Below are positions 24,471-33,016 of a DNA stretch of 33,201 nucleotides, one piece after another (position 1 is the first letter of the stretch; the number at the start of each line of letters is the position of its first letter). The DNA comes from Archaeoglobaceae archaeon (GTDB lineage: Archaea > Halobacteriota > Archaeoglobi > Archaeoglobales > Archaeoglobaceae). The notes under the pieces were generated by a model. The model worked only from the letters and a program-made list of their open reading frames with translations. It had not been told where the DNA came from and made no database searches. A program made the translations under genes and the position numbers. The DNA is taken from positions 1 to 33,201 of the forward strand of contig JALSQI010000051.1 of the NCBI GenBank assembly GCA_026985525.1, in the 5' to 3' direction.

Positions 24471-24827
24471 ATGCTTGAAGAGAACGTTAGAAATAAAGCT
24501 ATAGAGCTTGCTGAAGCCATAATGGAGCTTGACGTGCACAAAGAGTTCGTTGAAATGGAAAAAAAGCTTAGTGAGGATGAAAATGCCCAGAAATTACTCG
24601 AAGAATTCAAGAAAAAACAGCAAGATTTTGTGGCAAAACAGCTTTCTGGCGAATTCGATCAGGACTTACTGAACGAACTTACAGTTATGCAGTACAAGCT
24701 AAACGCTATGGAAAGCGTAGTAGAATTCGTGGATGCCTACAGCAGGTTACTTTCAGTCTTAAGCGAAGTCGTCGATTTAATAAGCGAAAAAATTAACGTT
24801 GACTTAAGCGAAGTTTATAGGAGGTGA
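24471..24827 (+). CDS. YlbF/YmcA-family helical protein
   Basis: The 118-residue protein is all helical with the YlbF-family pattern: an N-terminal NKAIELAEAIMELDVHKEF, then MEKKLSEDENAQKLLEEFKK and KQQDF, and a C-terminal helix AYSRLLSVLSEVVDLISEKI. In Bacillus, YlbF-YmcA-YaaT form a complex that affects RNase Y and sporulation/competence; archaeal members are common but have no known function. Here it lies near a CPSF-type ribonuclease three genes away, which is only suggestive. The probable promoter overlaps the end of the preceding gene. The last 13 bp overlap the convergent trpA. Confidence 0.85.
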   Translation: MLEENVRNKAIELAEAIMELDVHKEFVEMEKKLSEDENAQKLLEEFKKKQQDFVAKQLSGEFDQDLLNELTVMQYKLNAMESVVEFVDAYSRLLSVLSEVVDLISEKINVDLSEVYRR

Positions 24828-25585
24828 GGACTTAATCCCTTCCTCAATTTTGCTGTAAATTCCTCTAACTTGTCACTCGCATCTCTACCGTATTCCTCTA
24901 CTATCTTAACTATTGCACTACCAACTACTACTCCATCAGCTCCAGCTTTTATCAGCTCTGCAACATGCTCTTCTTTGGAAACTCCGAATCCAACGCAAAC
25001 TGGATTTCTACATATTTTTTTTGCTCTCCTGATTAGCTGGAAAGCTGTTTCGGGAATTCTATCTCTTGCTCCAGTCGTTCCGTAGAGGGAGACCAAGTAA
25101 ACGAAAGCTGAGCTAACTTCATCTATTACTCTAAGCCTATCATCAGGTGTGTTGGGAGCAGCTAAAAATATCGTATCCATTCCATGCTTTTCGCACGCTC
25201 TTAAGTAATCGGAACTTTCTTCGACGGGTAAATCAACTACTATCATTCCGTTAATTCCACTTTCTTTTGCTTCCTTCACGAAGTTTTCTACGCCCCTAAC
25301 GTAAACGGGGTTGTAGTAAGTCATCAACACGACAGGTTTTTCCGAGTATTCTCTGAATGATTTTACTATCGAAAAAACGTCTTTTACTTTTGTTCCAGCT
25401 TTTAAAGCTCTGACGTTGGCTTTCTGAATTGTTGGACCATCTGCCATTGGATCGCTAAACGGAAGGCCGAGCTCTATTATATCTGAATTTTTTTCGAGTG
25501 CCAACATGTAGTCGAGAGTTAGAGATGGTGAGGGGTCCCCAGCAGTTATAAAAGTTATGAGCCATTTGCTGTTTGAATCGTTCAA
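24815..25585 (-). CDS. trpA: Tryptophan synthase alpha chain
   Basis: The 256-residue TIM-barrel subunit cleaves indole-3-glycerol phosphate to indole. ITFITAGDPSP opens the barrel, and IIELGLPFSDPMADGP holds the catalytic Glu38 and Asp49, equivalent to Glu49 and Asp60 of the Salmonella enzyme. Further on, GVSKEEHVAELIKAGADGVVVG is the phosphate-binding part. Length is normal. The TTG at 25585 is chosen because GGGGTGAT from the end of trpB lies 5 bp before it. It is the last gene of trpGFBA; the alpha and beta subunits are made together for the alpha2beta2 complex. Confidence 0.97.
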   Translation of the reverse strand: MNDSNSKWLITFITAGDPSPSLTLDYMLALEKNSDIIELGLPFSDPMADGPTIQKANVRALKAGTKVKDVFSIVKSFREYSEKPVVLMTYYNPVYVRGVENFVKEAKESGINGMIVVDLPVEESSDYLRACEKHGMDTIFLAAPNTPDDRLRVIDEVSSAFVYLVSLYGTTGARDRIPETAFQLIRRAKKICRNPVCVGFGVSKEEHVAELIKAGADGVVVGSAIVKIVEEYGRDASDKLEEFTAKLRKGLSPHLL

Positions 25586-25586
25586 G

Positions 25587-26753
25587 TTATATCACCCCTT
25601 CTATTTTCATAACTATTTCGAGGTCTTTATCTCCTCTACCCGACAGGTTGACGACGACTACCTCATCTTTACTCATTTCCTTAGCTATTTTTATTGCATA
25701 AGCGATTGCGTGAGCAGACTCTAAGGCAGGAATAATTCCTTCAAGCCTTGAAAGAAGTGAAAAAGCTTTTAAAGCCTCCTCGTCTGTTACAGAAACGTAC
25801 TCTGCTCTTTTAATTTCTTTGAGCCACGCATGCTCTGGCCCTACTCCCGGATAGTCTAACCCGGCGGCAACGCTGTGTGTTGTTAAAATTTGGCCATCTT
25901 CGTTCTGCAAAAAGTAGGAGAGCATTCCGTGCAAAACACCTTTTTTTCCAGCACAGAGCGAAGCAGAATGTTTCCCACTCTCTATACCTTCACCAGCAGC
26001 TTCGACACCAATCAATTTAACAGATTTATCTTTTATGAACGGGTAAAATATTCCCATTGCGTTGCTACCACCTCCAACACAAGCTACTATGCAATCGGGA
26101 ATTCTGCCTTCCAATTCGAGCATTTGTTTCTTCGTTTCTCTACCTATTACTGACTGAAAATCTCTAACCATTACTGGATATGGGTGTGGCCCTACAACTG
26201 AGCCTATTAAGTAGTGAGTGTACTCGAAGCTCGCTACCCAATCTCTCAAAGCTTCGTTTATGGCATCTTTTAGCGTTCTACTTCCGCTTTCAACCGGGAT
26301 AACCTTAGCTCCAAGCAACTTCATTCTAAACACGTTTGGCTTTTGCCTCTCCACATCTTCGCTTCCCATGTAAACTTCCGTTTTTAATCCAAAAAGAGCT
26401 CCGGCTATTGCAGTTGCAACTCCATGCTGTCCAGCTCCAGTCTCTGCGATAAGTCTGCTCTTTCCCATGTGCTTTGCGAGTAAAGCCTGTCCAAGCGTGT
26501 TGTTTATTTTGTGAGCTCCGCTGTGAAGTAAATCTTCTCTTTTTAGGTATATCTTCGCTCCTCCGGCATACTTAGTTAAGTTTTCAGCGAAGTATAGTGG
26601 AGTAGGCCTGCCGGCGTAAACTCTTAGGTAGTAGTCAAGCTCTTTCAAGAACTTCTCGTCCTTTTTCAACCTCTCGTATTCCCTTTCCAGTTCTTTAAGA
26701 GGTGGCATTAGAACTTCCGGTACGAATTGCCCACCAAACTCTCCAAACTTCAC
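25587..26753 (-). CDS. trpB: Tryptophan synthase beta chain (TrpB1)
   Basis: The 388-residue PLP enzyme joins indole and serine to give tryptophan. The Lys that binds PLP is Lys82 in [25 protein letters not shown] follows, and the phosphate-binding [13 protein letters not shown] is near the middle. The start [16 protein letters not shown] and the length identify the TrpB1 type, which pairs with TrpA, rather than the longer TrpB2. The ATG overlaps the trpF stop (ATGA), and trpA follows after one base, so the three genes are translationally coupled. Confidence 0.98.
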   Translation of the reverse strand: MKFGEFGGQFVPEVLMPPLKELEREYERLKKDEKFLKELDYYLRVYAGRPTPLYFAENLTKYAGGAKIYLKREDLLHSGAHKINNTLGQALLAKHMGKSRLIAETGAGQHGVATAIAGALFGLKTEVYMGSEDVERQKPNVFRMKLLGAKVIPVESGSRTLKDAINEALRDWVASFEYTHYLIGSVVGPHPYPVMVRDFQSVIGRETKKQMLELEGRIPDCIVACVGGGSNAMGIFYPFIKDKSVKLIGVEAAGEGIESGKHSASLCAGKKGVLHGMLSYFLQNEDGQILTTHSVAAGLDYPGVGPEHAWLKEIKRAEYVSVTDEEALKAFSLLSRLEGIIPALESAHAIAYAIKIAKEMSKDEVVVVNLSGRGDKDLEIVMKIEGVI

Positions 26754-27373
26754 AAAACCATCCCCCTTACAGTTTCAACGAACTTTTTAACCAAGTATTC
26801 GTCTTTCCTATTGCCTTTCTCAACACCACTCGAAACATCTACTCCCGCTGGTCTAACTTCTTTTACGATTTTAGAAACGTTTTCGGGATTTAGTCCCCCA
26901 GCGAGTATTATAGGGATTTTTGATGATATTAACTTGCTAACTTCTAAGTCGTGAGTTTCTCCACTCCCGTAGCCAGTGTCGAGCAACACTCTATCTACTT
27001 TAAAGCATTTTATTTTGTCAATCAAAACTTCAGCATCTTTCTCTGGATTTTCACTTTTCTTTGGAACTTTAAAAGCTTTCATTACGTAAACTCCAAGATC
27101 TTTAATTTTTTCAACTAACTCAGCATCAACTTCTGCGTGTATCTGAACGTAATTCGCGTTTACCCTGTCTATAACTTTTAACCACTCTTCGTAACTTCTC
27201 AGCGTTGAAACAACAAAAACTGGAATCTTCGAGCACTCAATTATTTCCTTCGCTTTTTCTAATTCAATTCTTCTCTTGGATTTGCACTCTACAACAACTC
27301 CAGTAGCATCAGCATATCTTTCAACGAAATCTAACTCTTCCAAGCTTCTAATACCACATATTTTAACAAACAT
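26750..27373 (-). CDS. trpF: Phosphoribosylanthranilate isomerase
   Basis: The 207-residue TIM barrel carries out the Amadori step of tryptophan synthesis. [14 protein letters not shown] holds the catalytic Cys6, [14 protein letters not shown] the catalytic Asp132, and [12 protein letters not shown] followed by [15 protein letters not shown] the phosphate-binding part. All are standard for TrpF. It is a stand-alone enzyme, not fused with TrpC or TrpD. It begins 3 bp after the trpG stop and overlaps trpB by 4 bp. Confidence 0.97.
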   Translation of the reverse strand: MFVKICGIRSLEELDFVERYADATGVVVECKSKRRIELEKAKEIIECSKIPVFVVSTLRSYEEWLKVIDRVNANYVQIHAEVDAELVEKIKDLGVYVMKAFKVPKKSENPEKDAEVLIDKIKCFKVDRVLLDTGYGSGETHDLEVSKLISSKIPIILAGGLNPENVSKIVKEVRPAGVDVSSGVEKGNRKDEYLVKKFVETVRGMVL

Positions 27374-27376
27374 AAC

Positions 27377-27958
27377 TTACTTTCTCCCCTTGCAAATTTC
27401 AACGAAGTTTTTTATAATTTTTAATCCATCTCCACTTTCAAATTCCGTCAAAACGCTTTCTGGGTGAAATTGAACTCCCTCTATAGCCCTTTTTTTGTGT
27501 CTAATTCCCATAACTATTCCGTCTTCTTGAGATATTGCTGAAATTTCAAATCCTTTTGGCACTTTTACAACAGCTAAGGAATGGTATCTACCCGCTCTTA
27601 GCGGATTTTTCACACCTTCGAAAATTGTTTTGCTGTCGTGCTTTACAGTAGAAGCTTTTCCATGGAGTGGTTTTACTCTCTCAACTTTTCCACCAAAAAC
27701 GTGTCCTATGATTTGATGCCCCAAGCAAACGCCTAACAATGGTACTTCCGCTTCAAGCACTATCTCCGGACTGTTTCCAACATCTCTTTTGCTTTCTGGA
27801 GAACCGGGACCGGGAGAAACTATTATTCCATCGGGATCTATTTTTTTTACCTCGCTAAGGGTTATTCTGTTAGATACTACCTTTACTTTATCAAACAAAG
27901 AAGCGTATTCCGCTAAATTCCACACGAACGAATCTCTGTTGTCTATTAACAGTATCAC
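27377..27958 (-). CDS. trpG: Anthranilate synthase component II (glutaminase)
   Basis: The 193-residue class I glutaminase supplies ammonia to anthranilate synthase. LLIDNRDSFVWNLAEY is the typical TrpG/PabA start, Cys78 lies in GVCLGHQIIGHVFGG, and His165/Glu167 in GVQFHPESVLTE. The neighbourhood (trpF, trpB, trpA) argues for TrpG rather than PabA. The GTG start follows GAGGTG at a normal distance. It is the first gene of the operon; trpE, trpD and trpC are absent from the window, although TrpG needs TrpE. It is divergent from ilvD over a region with operator-like symmetry. Confidence 0.93.
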   Translation of the reverse strand: MILLIDNRDSFVWNLAEYASLFDKVKVVSNRITLSEVKKIDPDGIIVSPGPGSPESKRDVGNSPEIVLEAEVPLLGVCLGHQIIGHVFGGKVERVKPLHGKASTVKHDSKTIFEGVKNPLRAGRYHSLAVVKVPKGFEISAISQEDGIVMGIRHKKRAIEGVQFHPESVLTEFESGDGLKIIKNFVEICKGRK

Positions 27959-28116
27959 TTTTAGACACCTCTAAACGTTTTGTATAGGTTCATACCCTTT
28001 TAACAGGATTATGCATGTATCCTGAGTAAGGGTATATAAACTTTTGCAAACTTGACAAAGTGAGACAAGTTAATGCTAAGACAAATAATTTATTACTTTT
28101 CTTAACATTCTCTTTC
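27959..28116. promoter_or_regulatory. Divergent control region of trpGFBA and ilvD
   Basis: CAGGAT (28004-28009) and ATCCTG (28019-28024) form a perfect 6-bp inverted repeat with 9 bp between. Outside it ATACCCTT (27992-27999) and AAGGGTAT (28028-28035) form another. The latter arms are the upstream parts of the TATA-like elements on each strand: GGGTATGAAC for trp and GGTATATAAAC (28031-28041) for ilvD. A second A/T element, AATTTATTAC (28087-28096), is 21-30 bp before the preferred ilvD ATG. The symmetrical CAGGAT site between two promoters looks like an operator for both amino acid pathways. Confidence 0.6.
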
Positions 28117-29772
28117 ATGAGAAGCAATATGAGGAGTAACACTGTAAAAAAAGGCGTTGAAAGAACGGCTCATAGAGCTCTTCTAAAAGCGACTGGAATT
28201 ACTGATGGAGATATGGATAAACCTTTCATAGGCGTGGCAAACGCTTACAACGATATAGTTCCTGGGCACATGATGCTTGACAAGTTGACAAAAGCAGTTA
28301 GAGAAGGGATCTGTTCTGCTGGTGGCGTTCCTTTTGAGTTCGGCGTAATCGGCATATGCGATGGTATAGCGATGGGTCACGAGGGAATGAGGTACGCTTT
28401 AGCTTCAAGGGAGCTGATAGCTGATACAATAGAGGCTATGGTTGAAGCACATCGCTTTGATGGAATAGTTATGGTCGGTGCTTGCGATAAAATAGTTCCG
28501 GGAATGCTCATGGCTTTGTTAAGACTTGACATTCCTGCTATAGTTGTTACTGGCGGTCCAATGCTTGCTGAAAAAGTTAATGGAAAAACAGTTACAATAA
28601 AAACTGCATTTGAGGCGGCTGGAGAATTTAAAGCTGGAAGAATAAGTGAAGAAAAGCTGAAGCTTTACGAGGATTTTTGCGCTCCTTACTGCGGGAGTTG
28701 TCAGGGGTTATACACGGCGAACACAATGCAACTTTTAACCGAAACTCTTGGTTTAAGCCTGCCTTATTGCTCCACCTCGCCCTGCGGTTCTTCGAGAAAG
28801 CTTAGAATAGCAAAGATGAGTGGAGTTAGAATAATGGAACTGGTTAAAAACGATATAAAGCCTTCCGATATAGTTACAGAGGAGTCTTTTAAGAATGCAA
28901 TAGTTATGGACATGCTTGTTGGAGGCTCAACAAATACCGTTCTCCACCTGCCAGCTATAGCTAATGAAGCTGGGATAAAGCTTAGCCTCGACTTATTTGA
29001 CGAGATAAGCAGAAAAACACCTCACATAGTGTCTATAGATCCGGCAAGCGAGTTTACGATAGCTGATTTGGATGAGAGTGGTGGAGTTCCGATGCTGATT
29101 AAAAAAGCGAGAAAATACTTTAGTAATGAGATGACGGTTAGCGGAATGAAGATTTACGAAATAGCGGATAGAGCCTTCGTCAGAAATAAGGACATAATTG
29201 CGGAAGTAGATAACCCAATACACAGTGAAGGAGGTATAGCAATTTTGAGAGGTAATTTAGCTGAAAAGGGGTGCGTAGTAAAGCAATCGGCTGTAAGCGA
29301 GGACATGATGAATTTCGAAGGTTATGCAAAAGTTTACGATTCAGAGCAAGAAGCTTTGAAAGCAATTCTAAACAACTGTATCGAGGAAGGAGATGTGGTA
29401 GTAATAAGGTATATGGGACCGAAAGGTGCACCCGGTATGCCCGAAATGCTACTGCCTACTGCTGCGATATCTGGCATGGGATTGAAGAGAGTTGCTTTAA
29501 TAACTGACGGAAGGTTTAGCGGAGCTACGAGAGGGCCTTGTATAGGACACGTTTCCCCTGAGGCTATGGTTGGTGGTACTATAGCACTCGTAGAGGAGGG
29601 AGATAGAATAGAAATAGACATAACTAAAAGAAAAATAGAGCTAAAAGTTAGCGAAGACGAGTTAAAAGATAGGAGAGAAAAGTGGAGAAAACCAGAAAGA
29701 GAACTTAAAGGTTATTTGAGAAGGTATGCGGAATTAGTTAGGGGAGCAGATGAAGGAGCGGTATTGGGGTGA
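28117..29772 (+). CDS. ilvD: Dihydroxy-acid dehydratase
   Basis: The 551-residue iron-sulfur enzyme dehydrates dihydroxy acids in valine and isoleucine synthesis. Conserved segments are [59 protein letters not shown] with a cluster-type Cys, [17 protein letters not shown], and [19 protein letters not shown]. Length is that of archaeal IlvD. Two ATG codons are close, at 28117 and 28129 (the N-terminus reads MRSN twice); the family start fits the second slightly better, the promoter spacing the first. A frame open from a GTG at 28060 is not supported. Its last 23 bp overlap the start of the SpoIIM-family gene. Confidence 0.96.
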   Translation: MRSNMRSNTVKKGVERTAHRALLKATGITDGDMDKPFIGVANAYNDIVPGHMMLDKLTKAVREGICSAGGVPFEFGVIGICDGIAMGHEGMRYALASRELIADTIEAMVEAHRFDGIVMVGACDKIVPGMLMALLRLDIPAIVVTGGPMLAEKVNGKTVTIKTAFEAAGEFKAGRISEEKLKLYEDFCAPYCGSCQGLYTANTMQLLTETLGLSLPYCSTSPCGSSRKLRIAKMSGVRIMELVKNDIKPSDIVTEESFKNAIVMDMLVGGSTNTVLHLPAIANEAGIKLSLDLFDEISRKTPHIVSIDPASEFTIADLDESGGVPMLIKKARKYFSNEMTVSGMKIYEIADRAFVRNKDIIAEVDNPIHSEGGIAILRGNLAEKGCVVKQSAVSEDMMNFEGYAKVYDSEQEALKAILNNCIEEGDVVVIRYMGPKGAPGMPEMLLPTAAISGMGLKRVALITDGRFSGATRGPCIGHVSPEAMVGGTIALVEEGDRIEIDITKRKIELKVSEDELKDRREKWRKPERELKGYLRRYAELVRGADEGAVLG

Positions 29773-30334
29773 GAGTTTGAGAAGTATAAAGTATCACTTC
29801 GTTTTTATGCTCTTTCTGTTCTTTTTATCTGCGTTTTTTGGGTACTTTACTGCAGAGAAAAATTCTTTTATTGCTTTAGAACAAATAAAAGCTTTAGCCA
29901 AGTCGTTCTCGTTTGTAAAAACTCTTTCACCGATTGAAATATTTTTGCTGATATTTATAAATAACTCTTTGAAAGCAATACTTTCAACGGTAACGGGCAT
30001 ATTTTTTGGAATATTTCCAGCTTGCTTTGTAGTAATAAACGGGTACTTAGTTGGAGTGGTTTACTACGTTAAGGGTTCTCAAATTGGATACTTCAAAGCT
30101 CTTATGTATCTACTGCCTCACGGAGTAGTCGAAATACCAGCAATTCTATTAGCCTGCAGTTACGGGAGTTGGCTTGGCCTTAGGTTTTTTAAAAAGCTGA
30201 GGGGTGAAAACTTAAACATTCGAGAGGACTTTAACTTCGCAGTTAAAGAGTGTATAAGAAAAGTAATTCCACTCTTACTCGTAGCAGCGTTAATAGAGAC
30301 GTTCGTTACGCCTTTAATAGTTAAACTCGTTTAA
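29750..30334 (+). CDS. SpoIIM/DUF95-family membrane protein
   Basis: The 194-residue protein has about five membrane helices ([17 protein letters not shown] near the start; [35 protein letters not shown]; and a C-terminal [18 protein letters not shown]). The pattern NNSLKAIL, GxxFGIFPxxxxxxNG and [19 protein letters not shown] is diagnostic of the stage II sporulation protein M / DUF95 family. In archaea its function is unknown; the bacterial member joins a membrane complex that drives engulfment. A GGGGAG site is just before the ATG, which lies inside ilvD. The 3' end overlaps the convergent pilin-like gene by 4 bp. Confidence 0.88.
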   Translation: MKERYWGESLRSIKYHFVFMLFLFFLSAFFGYFTAEKNSFIALEQIKALAKSFSFVKTLSPIEIFLLIFINNSLKAILSTVTGIFFGIFPACFVVINGYLVGVVYYVKGSQIGYFKALMYLLPHGVVEIPAILLACSYGSWLGLRFFKKLRGENLNIREDFNFAVKECIRKVIPLLLVAALIETFVTPLIVKLV

Positions 30335-31797
30335 GGATAAGTTATGGTGTACGGTAGTGTTAGTGTTTTGGTTATTGATGTGGAGTTAGTATAGGACGTA
30401 GTTATGCCTGCACAACTTGCGGACAACTGCGTATAGGCGCTCTTATAAGAGATAGTTGTTAACAAAGGCACAGTTATGGGCAAATCCGTAATTTTTGCTA
30501 CCCCACCGCTATCAGTTACAACAACGTTAGTGTATGCGGTACTACTCCCGACTAAGAGTCCTCCACCCCCTCCTTTGTAGTACAAAACGTTCAGCGTTAT
30601 CGTTACTGGTACGCCAGCGACGGGATTTCCACTTGCATTCAATACTTTTACGCTAACGTTTAGACTTGCTGTGTAAGTGTAGTTGTTATAGCTGAGTAGC
30701 GTAAGATTGTTTCCACTTAGAAACTCAATAGTGGTTAGAACCGGAGTTGCTGTTGGGATTGGCAAAGGTAAAACTGTTACGCTTACGTTAACGCTTGCAT
30801 TTCCTGCCTTGAATTCGATTGTAGCGTTTCCAGCATTCAATCCCCTTATGTAAAACGTAGCAATTCCCTGTAAATTTGAAGTTACGTTTAGAGGCGAAAC
30901 ACTTGCATAAGTAGCTCCATACACAACGCTTGCGGTGACGTTAACTCCTGCGTAAGGATTTCCGTACTGATCAGTGACCATTACGCTTAGTGGAACGGCA
31001 CTCCCAGCAGTAACGTAAACTTTGCTGTTAAGCGGGACTAAAGCGTAAACGTATCTGTTAAAGCTTGAAGTAGCTTTTACTGTGGAAACGCTCCAACAGG
31101 GTAGGTAGAGGGTTAGTGAGCTTGCGTTAATTGTAACGACATTTCCACTAACGCTTACGTTCGAATAAATTGCTTTAAGAATTCTTGCCCAGTAATTCGG
31201 ATTTTTCGTTTCAAATTTTATGCTTACGTTTCTTAGAGGAATTCCCGTACTTTTGCTTATAAGGTAGAAGTTTAATGGAATTTTTACTCCGGAAACTATC
31301 TCTCTATTTGCTTCTATAACTGGTATAACTGCTGTCGTGCTTGAAAATGCTGACTGGTTAATGAGAGTTAAATTATTCTCGAAAACGGCTGTGTATTCGA
31401 CTGTTAAAACTCTGCTGGGGGAATAGATGTAATATGGATGAATAACTATGGCACTCGTCGTAAAAGATCTGTTGAAGTACTCACCACTAACTATTGTGCC
31501 GTTAATAGTTATGTTCTCTGGAACGAACTCAACGTAACCAGTTACTGGTGGAGGAGTGTAGAATAAGGGATATTTTGGATAATTAACTCCAACTTGAAGG
31601 CTTAGAGATGTGGAAGTCGAGGAAGTTAAAATTTCAGGTATCTTAGAGACTTGAGAAGTTAGCTTTTCAAAACTCTTCCACTCCACTTCTTTACTCCAAG
31701 CCGGTACGTAAGTACTCTGAATTATAGCCATAGTTAGAGATATTATGGCTAAAATGAGTATAAATCCAACTACTGGTGAAACTGCTTTTCTGGACAT
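30331..31797 (-). CDS. Type IV pilin-like surface protein with Ig-like (Big) domains
   Basis: The 488-residue protein begins SRKAVSPVVGFILILAIISL, the archaeal class III (type IV pilin-like) signal: a short basic start, the SPVVG motif and a hydrophobic helix up to about residue 26. The rest is extracellular, rich in Ser/Thr/Val, and carries many N-x-S/T sites that could be glycosylated. Two segments look like bacterial Ig-like (Big-1) domains: VPLSVMVTDQYGNPYAGVNV with a later GIATFYIRGLNAGNATI, and LNVSVKVLNASGNPVAGVPV with GGVAKITDLPITVP. A Gly5 run lies between. It is much longer than normal pilins (about 100-200 residues), so it may be a minor tip, adhesin or single-anchored surface protein. 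Function is inference. Confidence 0.85.
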   Translation of the reverse strand: MSRKAVSPVVGFILILAIISLTMAIIQSTYVPAWSKEVEWKSFEKLTSQVSKIPEILTSSTSTSLSLQVGVNYPKYPLFYTPPPVTGYVEFVPENITINGTIVSGEYFNRSFTTSAIVIHPYYIYSPSRVLTVEYTAVFENNLTLINQSAFSSTTAVIPVIEANREIVSGVKIPLNFYLISKSTGIPLRNVSIKFETKNPNYWARILKAIYSNVSVSGNVVTINASSLTLYLPCWSVSTVKATSSFNRYVYALVPLNSKVYVTAGSAVPLSVMVTDQYGNPYAGVNVTASVVYGATYASVSPLNVTSNLQGIATFYIRGLNAGNATIEFKAGNASVNVSVTVLPLPIPTATPVLTTIEFLSGNNLTLLSYNNYTYTASLNVSVKVLNASGNPVAGVPVTITLNVLYYKGGGGGLLVGSSTAYTNVVVTDSGGVAKITDLPITVPLLTTISYKSAYTQLSASCAGITTSYTNSTSITKTLTLPYTITYP

Positions 31798-31966
31798 CCC
31801 ATTTCTATTTTTGTTTTACCTTTATTAATTTTTCTAAACTATTTTTGTTATCAAAATACTAATTATGTTTATTTTGACATTGAGTTGATGCAGAACAGTT
31901 TCAGATTTCAAAGTTGCATTACCAAGTTTTAAATAGAGAACAGCATAGTTCAGAAAGGTGATACTC
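31798..31966. promoter_or_regulatory. Divergent region of pilin-like gene and UPF0179 gene
   Basis: For the pilin-like gene (minus) a TATA-like AAAATTAATAA is centred about 26 bp before its ATG, suggesting a leaderless mRNA. For the plus gene TTTTAAATAG (31927-31936) is placed for a start near 31958, leaving a leader of about 10 bases with AAAGGTGAT. No clear operator is visible in the rest of the 169 bp. Confidence 0.5.
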
Positions 31967-32419
31967 ATGGAAGAAGTTAACAAGATCATCACTTTGTGCG
32001 GTAGGGACTGGGCAAAAGTTGGTGTGGAATTTACGTTTCTCGGTGGTAAGTCTGAATGCGAGAGCTGTAAGCTTAAAAAAACGTGTCTGAGATTAAGAGA
32101 AGGTGCAAAATACAAGATAGTTGGTTTGAGAGATGGCACTCCTCAGGATTGCCCTCTGCACGACGAAGGTGTTGTCGCTGTCGAAGTAATTGAATTACCA
32201 ATAATGGCTTTAATAGACTCCAAAATGGCTGTTGAAGGTGCAAAACTTCACTTTGAGAAGAGGTGCAAAATGATGGACTGTCCTATGTACAACTTGTGCA
32301 ATCCAGTGGAACTGAGGGATGGGGATCCAGTTATAGTGGAGAGGATTATAGGCGATGCTCCTGAGAAGTGTCAGAAGGGTTATCGCTTGAAAGTTGTTGA
32401 GCTGAAGAGGTGCGATTAG
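31967..32419 (+). CDS. UPF0179 family protein, Cys-rich
   Basis: The 150-residue protein matches the archaeal UPF0179 family: KVGVEFTFLGG near the start, CESCKLKKTC, and a C-terminal MMDCPMYNLCNPVELRDGDPV. Ten cysteines are present, and eight fall in two similar sets: C31-x2-C34-x5-C40-x21-C62 and C100-x4-C105-x5-C111-x23-C135. This suggests two metal or iron-sulfur sites from an internal repeat. Function is unknown. The ATG at 31967 is chosen because the upstream in-frame GTG (31958) lies in the ribosome site AAAGGTGAT. The 3' end overlaps 74 bp of the opposite-strand regulator gene. Confidence 0.85.
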   Translation: MEEVNKIITLCGRDWAKVGVEFTFLGGKSECESCKLKKTCLRLREGAKYKIVGLRDGTPQDCPLHDEGVVAVEVIELPIMALIDSKMAVEGAKLHFEKRCKMMDCPMYNLCNPVELRDGDPVIVERIIGDAPEKCQKGYRLKVVELKRCD

Positions 32420-32666
32420 ACCTCTCTATCACTTCAAGAGCTTCAATTAGCTCTTCTGCCATTTTCGTAAGTGTTACAGATTTTTTTCCAGATACGTAGC
32501 TTAAGTTTAAAAGTCCAGCTTTTTCTAACTTGTGTACTTTAACGTATGCTGTTGAATACGGAATTGAGAGAATTTTTGCGAGTTCTGAAATGTTTATACC
32601 TTTGTTTTTCTCTACTGTACGTATTAGCTCTAAATCTCTGACAAAGAGTTTGATGGCTTCTCGCAT
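32346..32666 (-). CDS. Winged-helix transcription regulator
   Basis: The 106-residue protein has a clear winged helix: ELIRTVEKNKGINISELAKI, recognition helix SIPYSTAYVKVHKLEKAGLL, and wing LSYVSGKKSVTLTKMAEEL, then a short dimerisation-type helix (about 72-83). The last 23 residues are polar, low in complexity and encoded inside the UPF0179 gene on the other strand; the true protein core ends near 83. ATG at 32666 is about 25 bp from TTTATAAA (32688-32695) on the minus strand, suggesting a leaderless transcript. It may regulate itself and/or the Tat gene at 33098, since perfect palindromes lie between them. Target and ligand are unknown. Confidence 0.8.
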   Translation of the reverse strand: MREAIKLFVRDLELIRTVEKNKGINISELAKILSIPYSTAYVKVHKLEKAGLLNLSYVSGKKSVTLTKMAEELIEALEVIERSNRTSSAQQLSSDNPSDTSQEHRL

Positions 32667-32756
32667 GCGGTGGATTTAAACTTAAGATTTATAAATTTTA
32701 TGTTTTTTATATTGAGTGAACAAATGTATTCAGTAATAATTATCAAAATTTGTGTT

Positions 32757-32778
32757 AATGGAAAATATCATTTCCATT
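32757..32778. repeat. Perfect inverted repeat AATGGAAA-N6-TTTCCATT
   Basis: Two exact 8-bp arms are separated by ATATCA, total 22 bp. Outer flanks AATTTGTG (32747-32754) and CACAAAATT (32787-32795) add an imperfect second layer. The size and symmetry are those of a binding site for a dimeric winged-helix protein; the neighbouring regulator gene starts 91 bp away. Confidence 0.7.
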
Positions 32779-32839
32779 GTTATTTTCACAAAATTCTTAA
32801 AGTGTACGCATGCCAATTTGTTTAATAGTCAAAAAATTA

Positions 32840-32866
32840 AATTTTTAAAATAAAACTTTAAAAATT
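32840..32866. repeat. AT-only inverted repeat AATTTTTAAA-N7-TTTAAAAATT
   Basis: Ten-base perfect arms with a 7-bp spacer. Because both arms are only A and T in an AT-rich stretch, chance is a fair explanation; it could also be a weak terminator or protein site. Confidence 0.4.
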
Positions 32867-33016
32867 AAACATGACTGGCTTTTTTTGCTATAAAGCTATA
32901 GTCGGTTCACTTTTCAAAGATAATACAAGCTTCGTAATACCTTCTTTTTACCTTATTAGCTCAATTTAACCACCTATACCAAAACATTAATAAACTCTAA
33001 CTTCTGAAAGCAAAAA

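Noticed and set aside
28060-28116. 19-residue N-terminal extension of ilvD
   Set aside because: The family has no such extension, and this stretch holds A/T promoter-like sequence.
29334-29621. Minus-strand frame of 95 codons opposite ilvD
   Set aside because: Entirely inside ilvD, Pro/Ser-rich, without a domain or regulatory signals.
31834-32139. Minus-strand frame opposite the start of UPF0179
   Set aside because: No ribosome site or recognisable domain; UPF0179 on the other strand is a known family.
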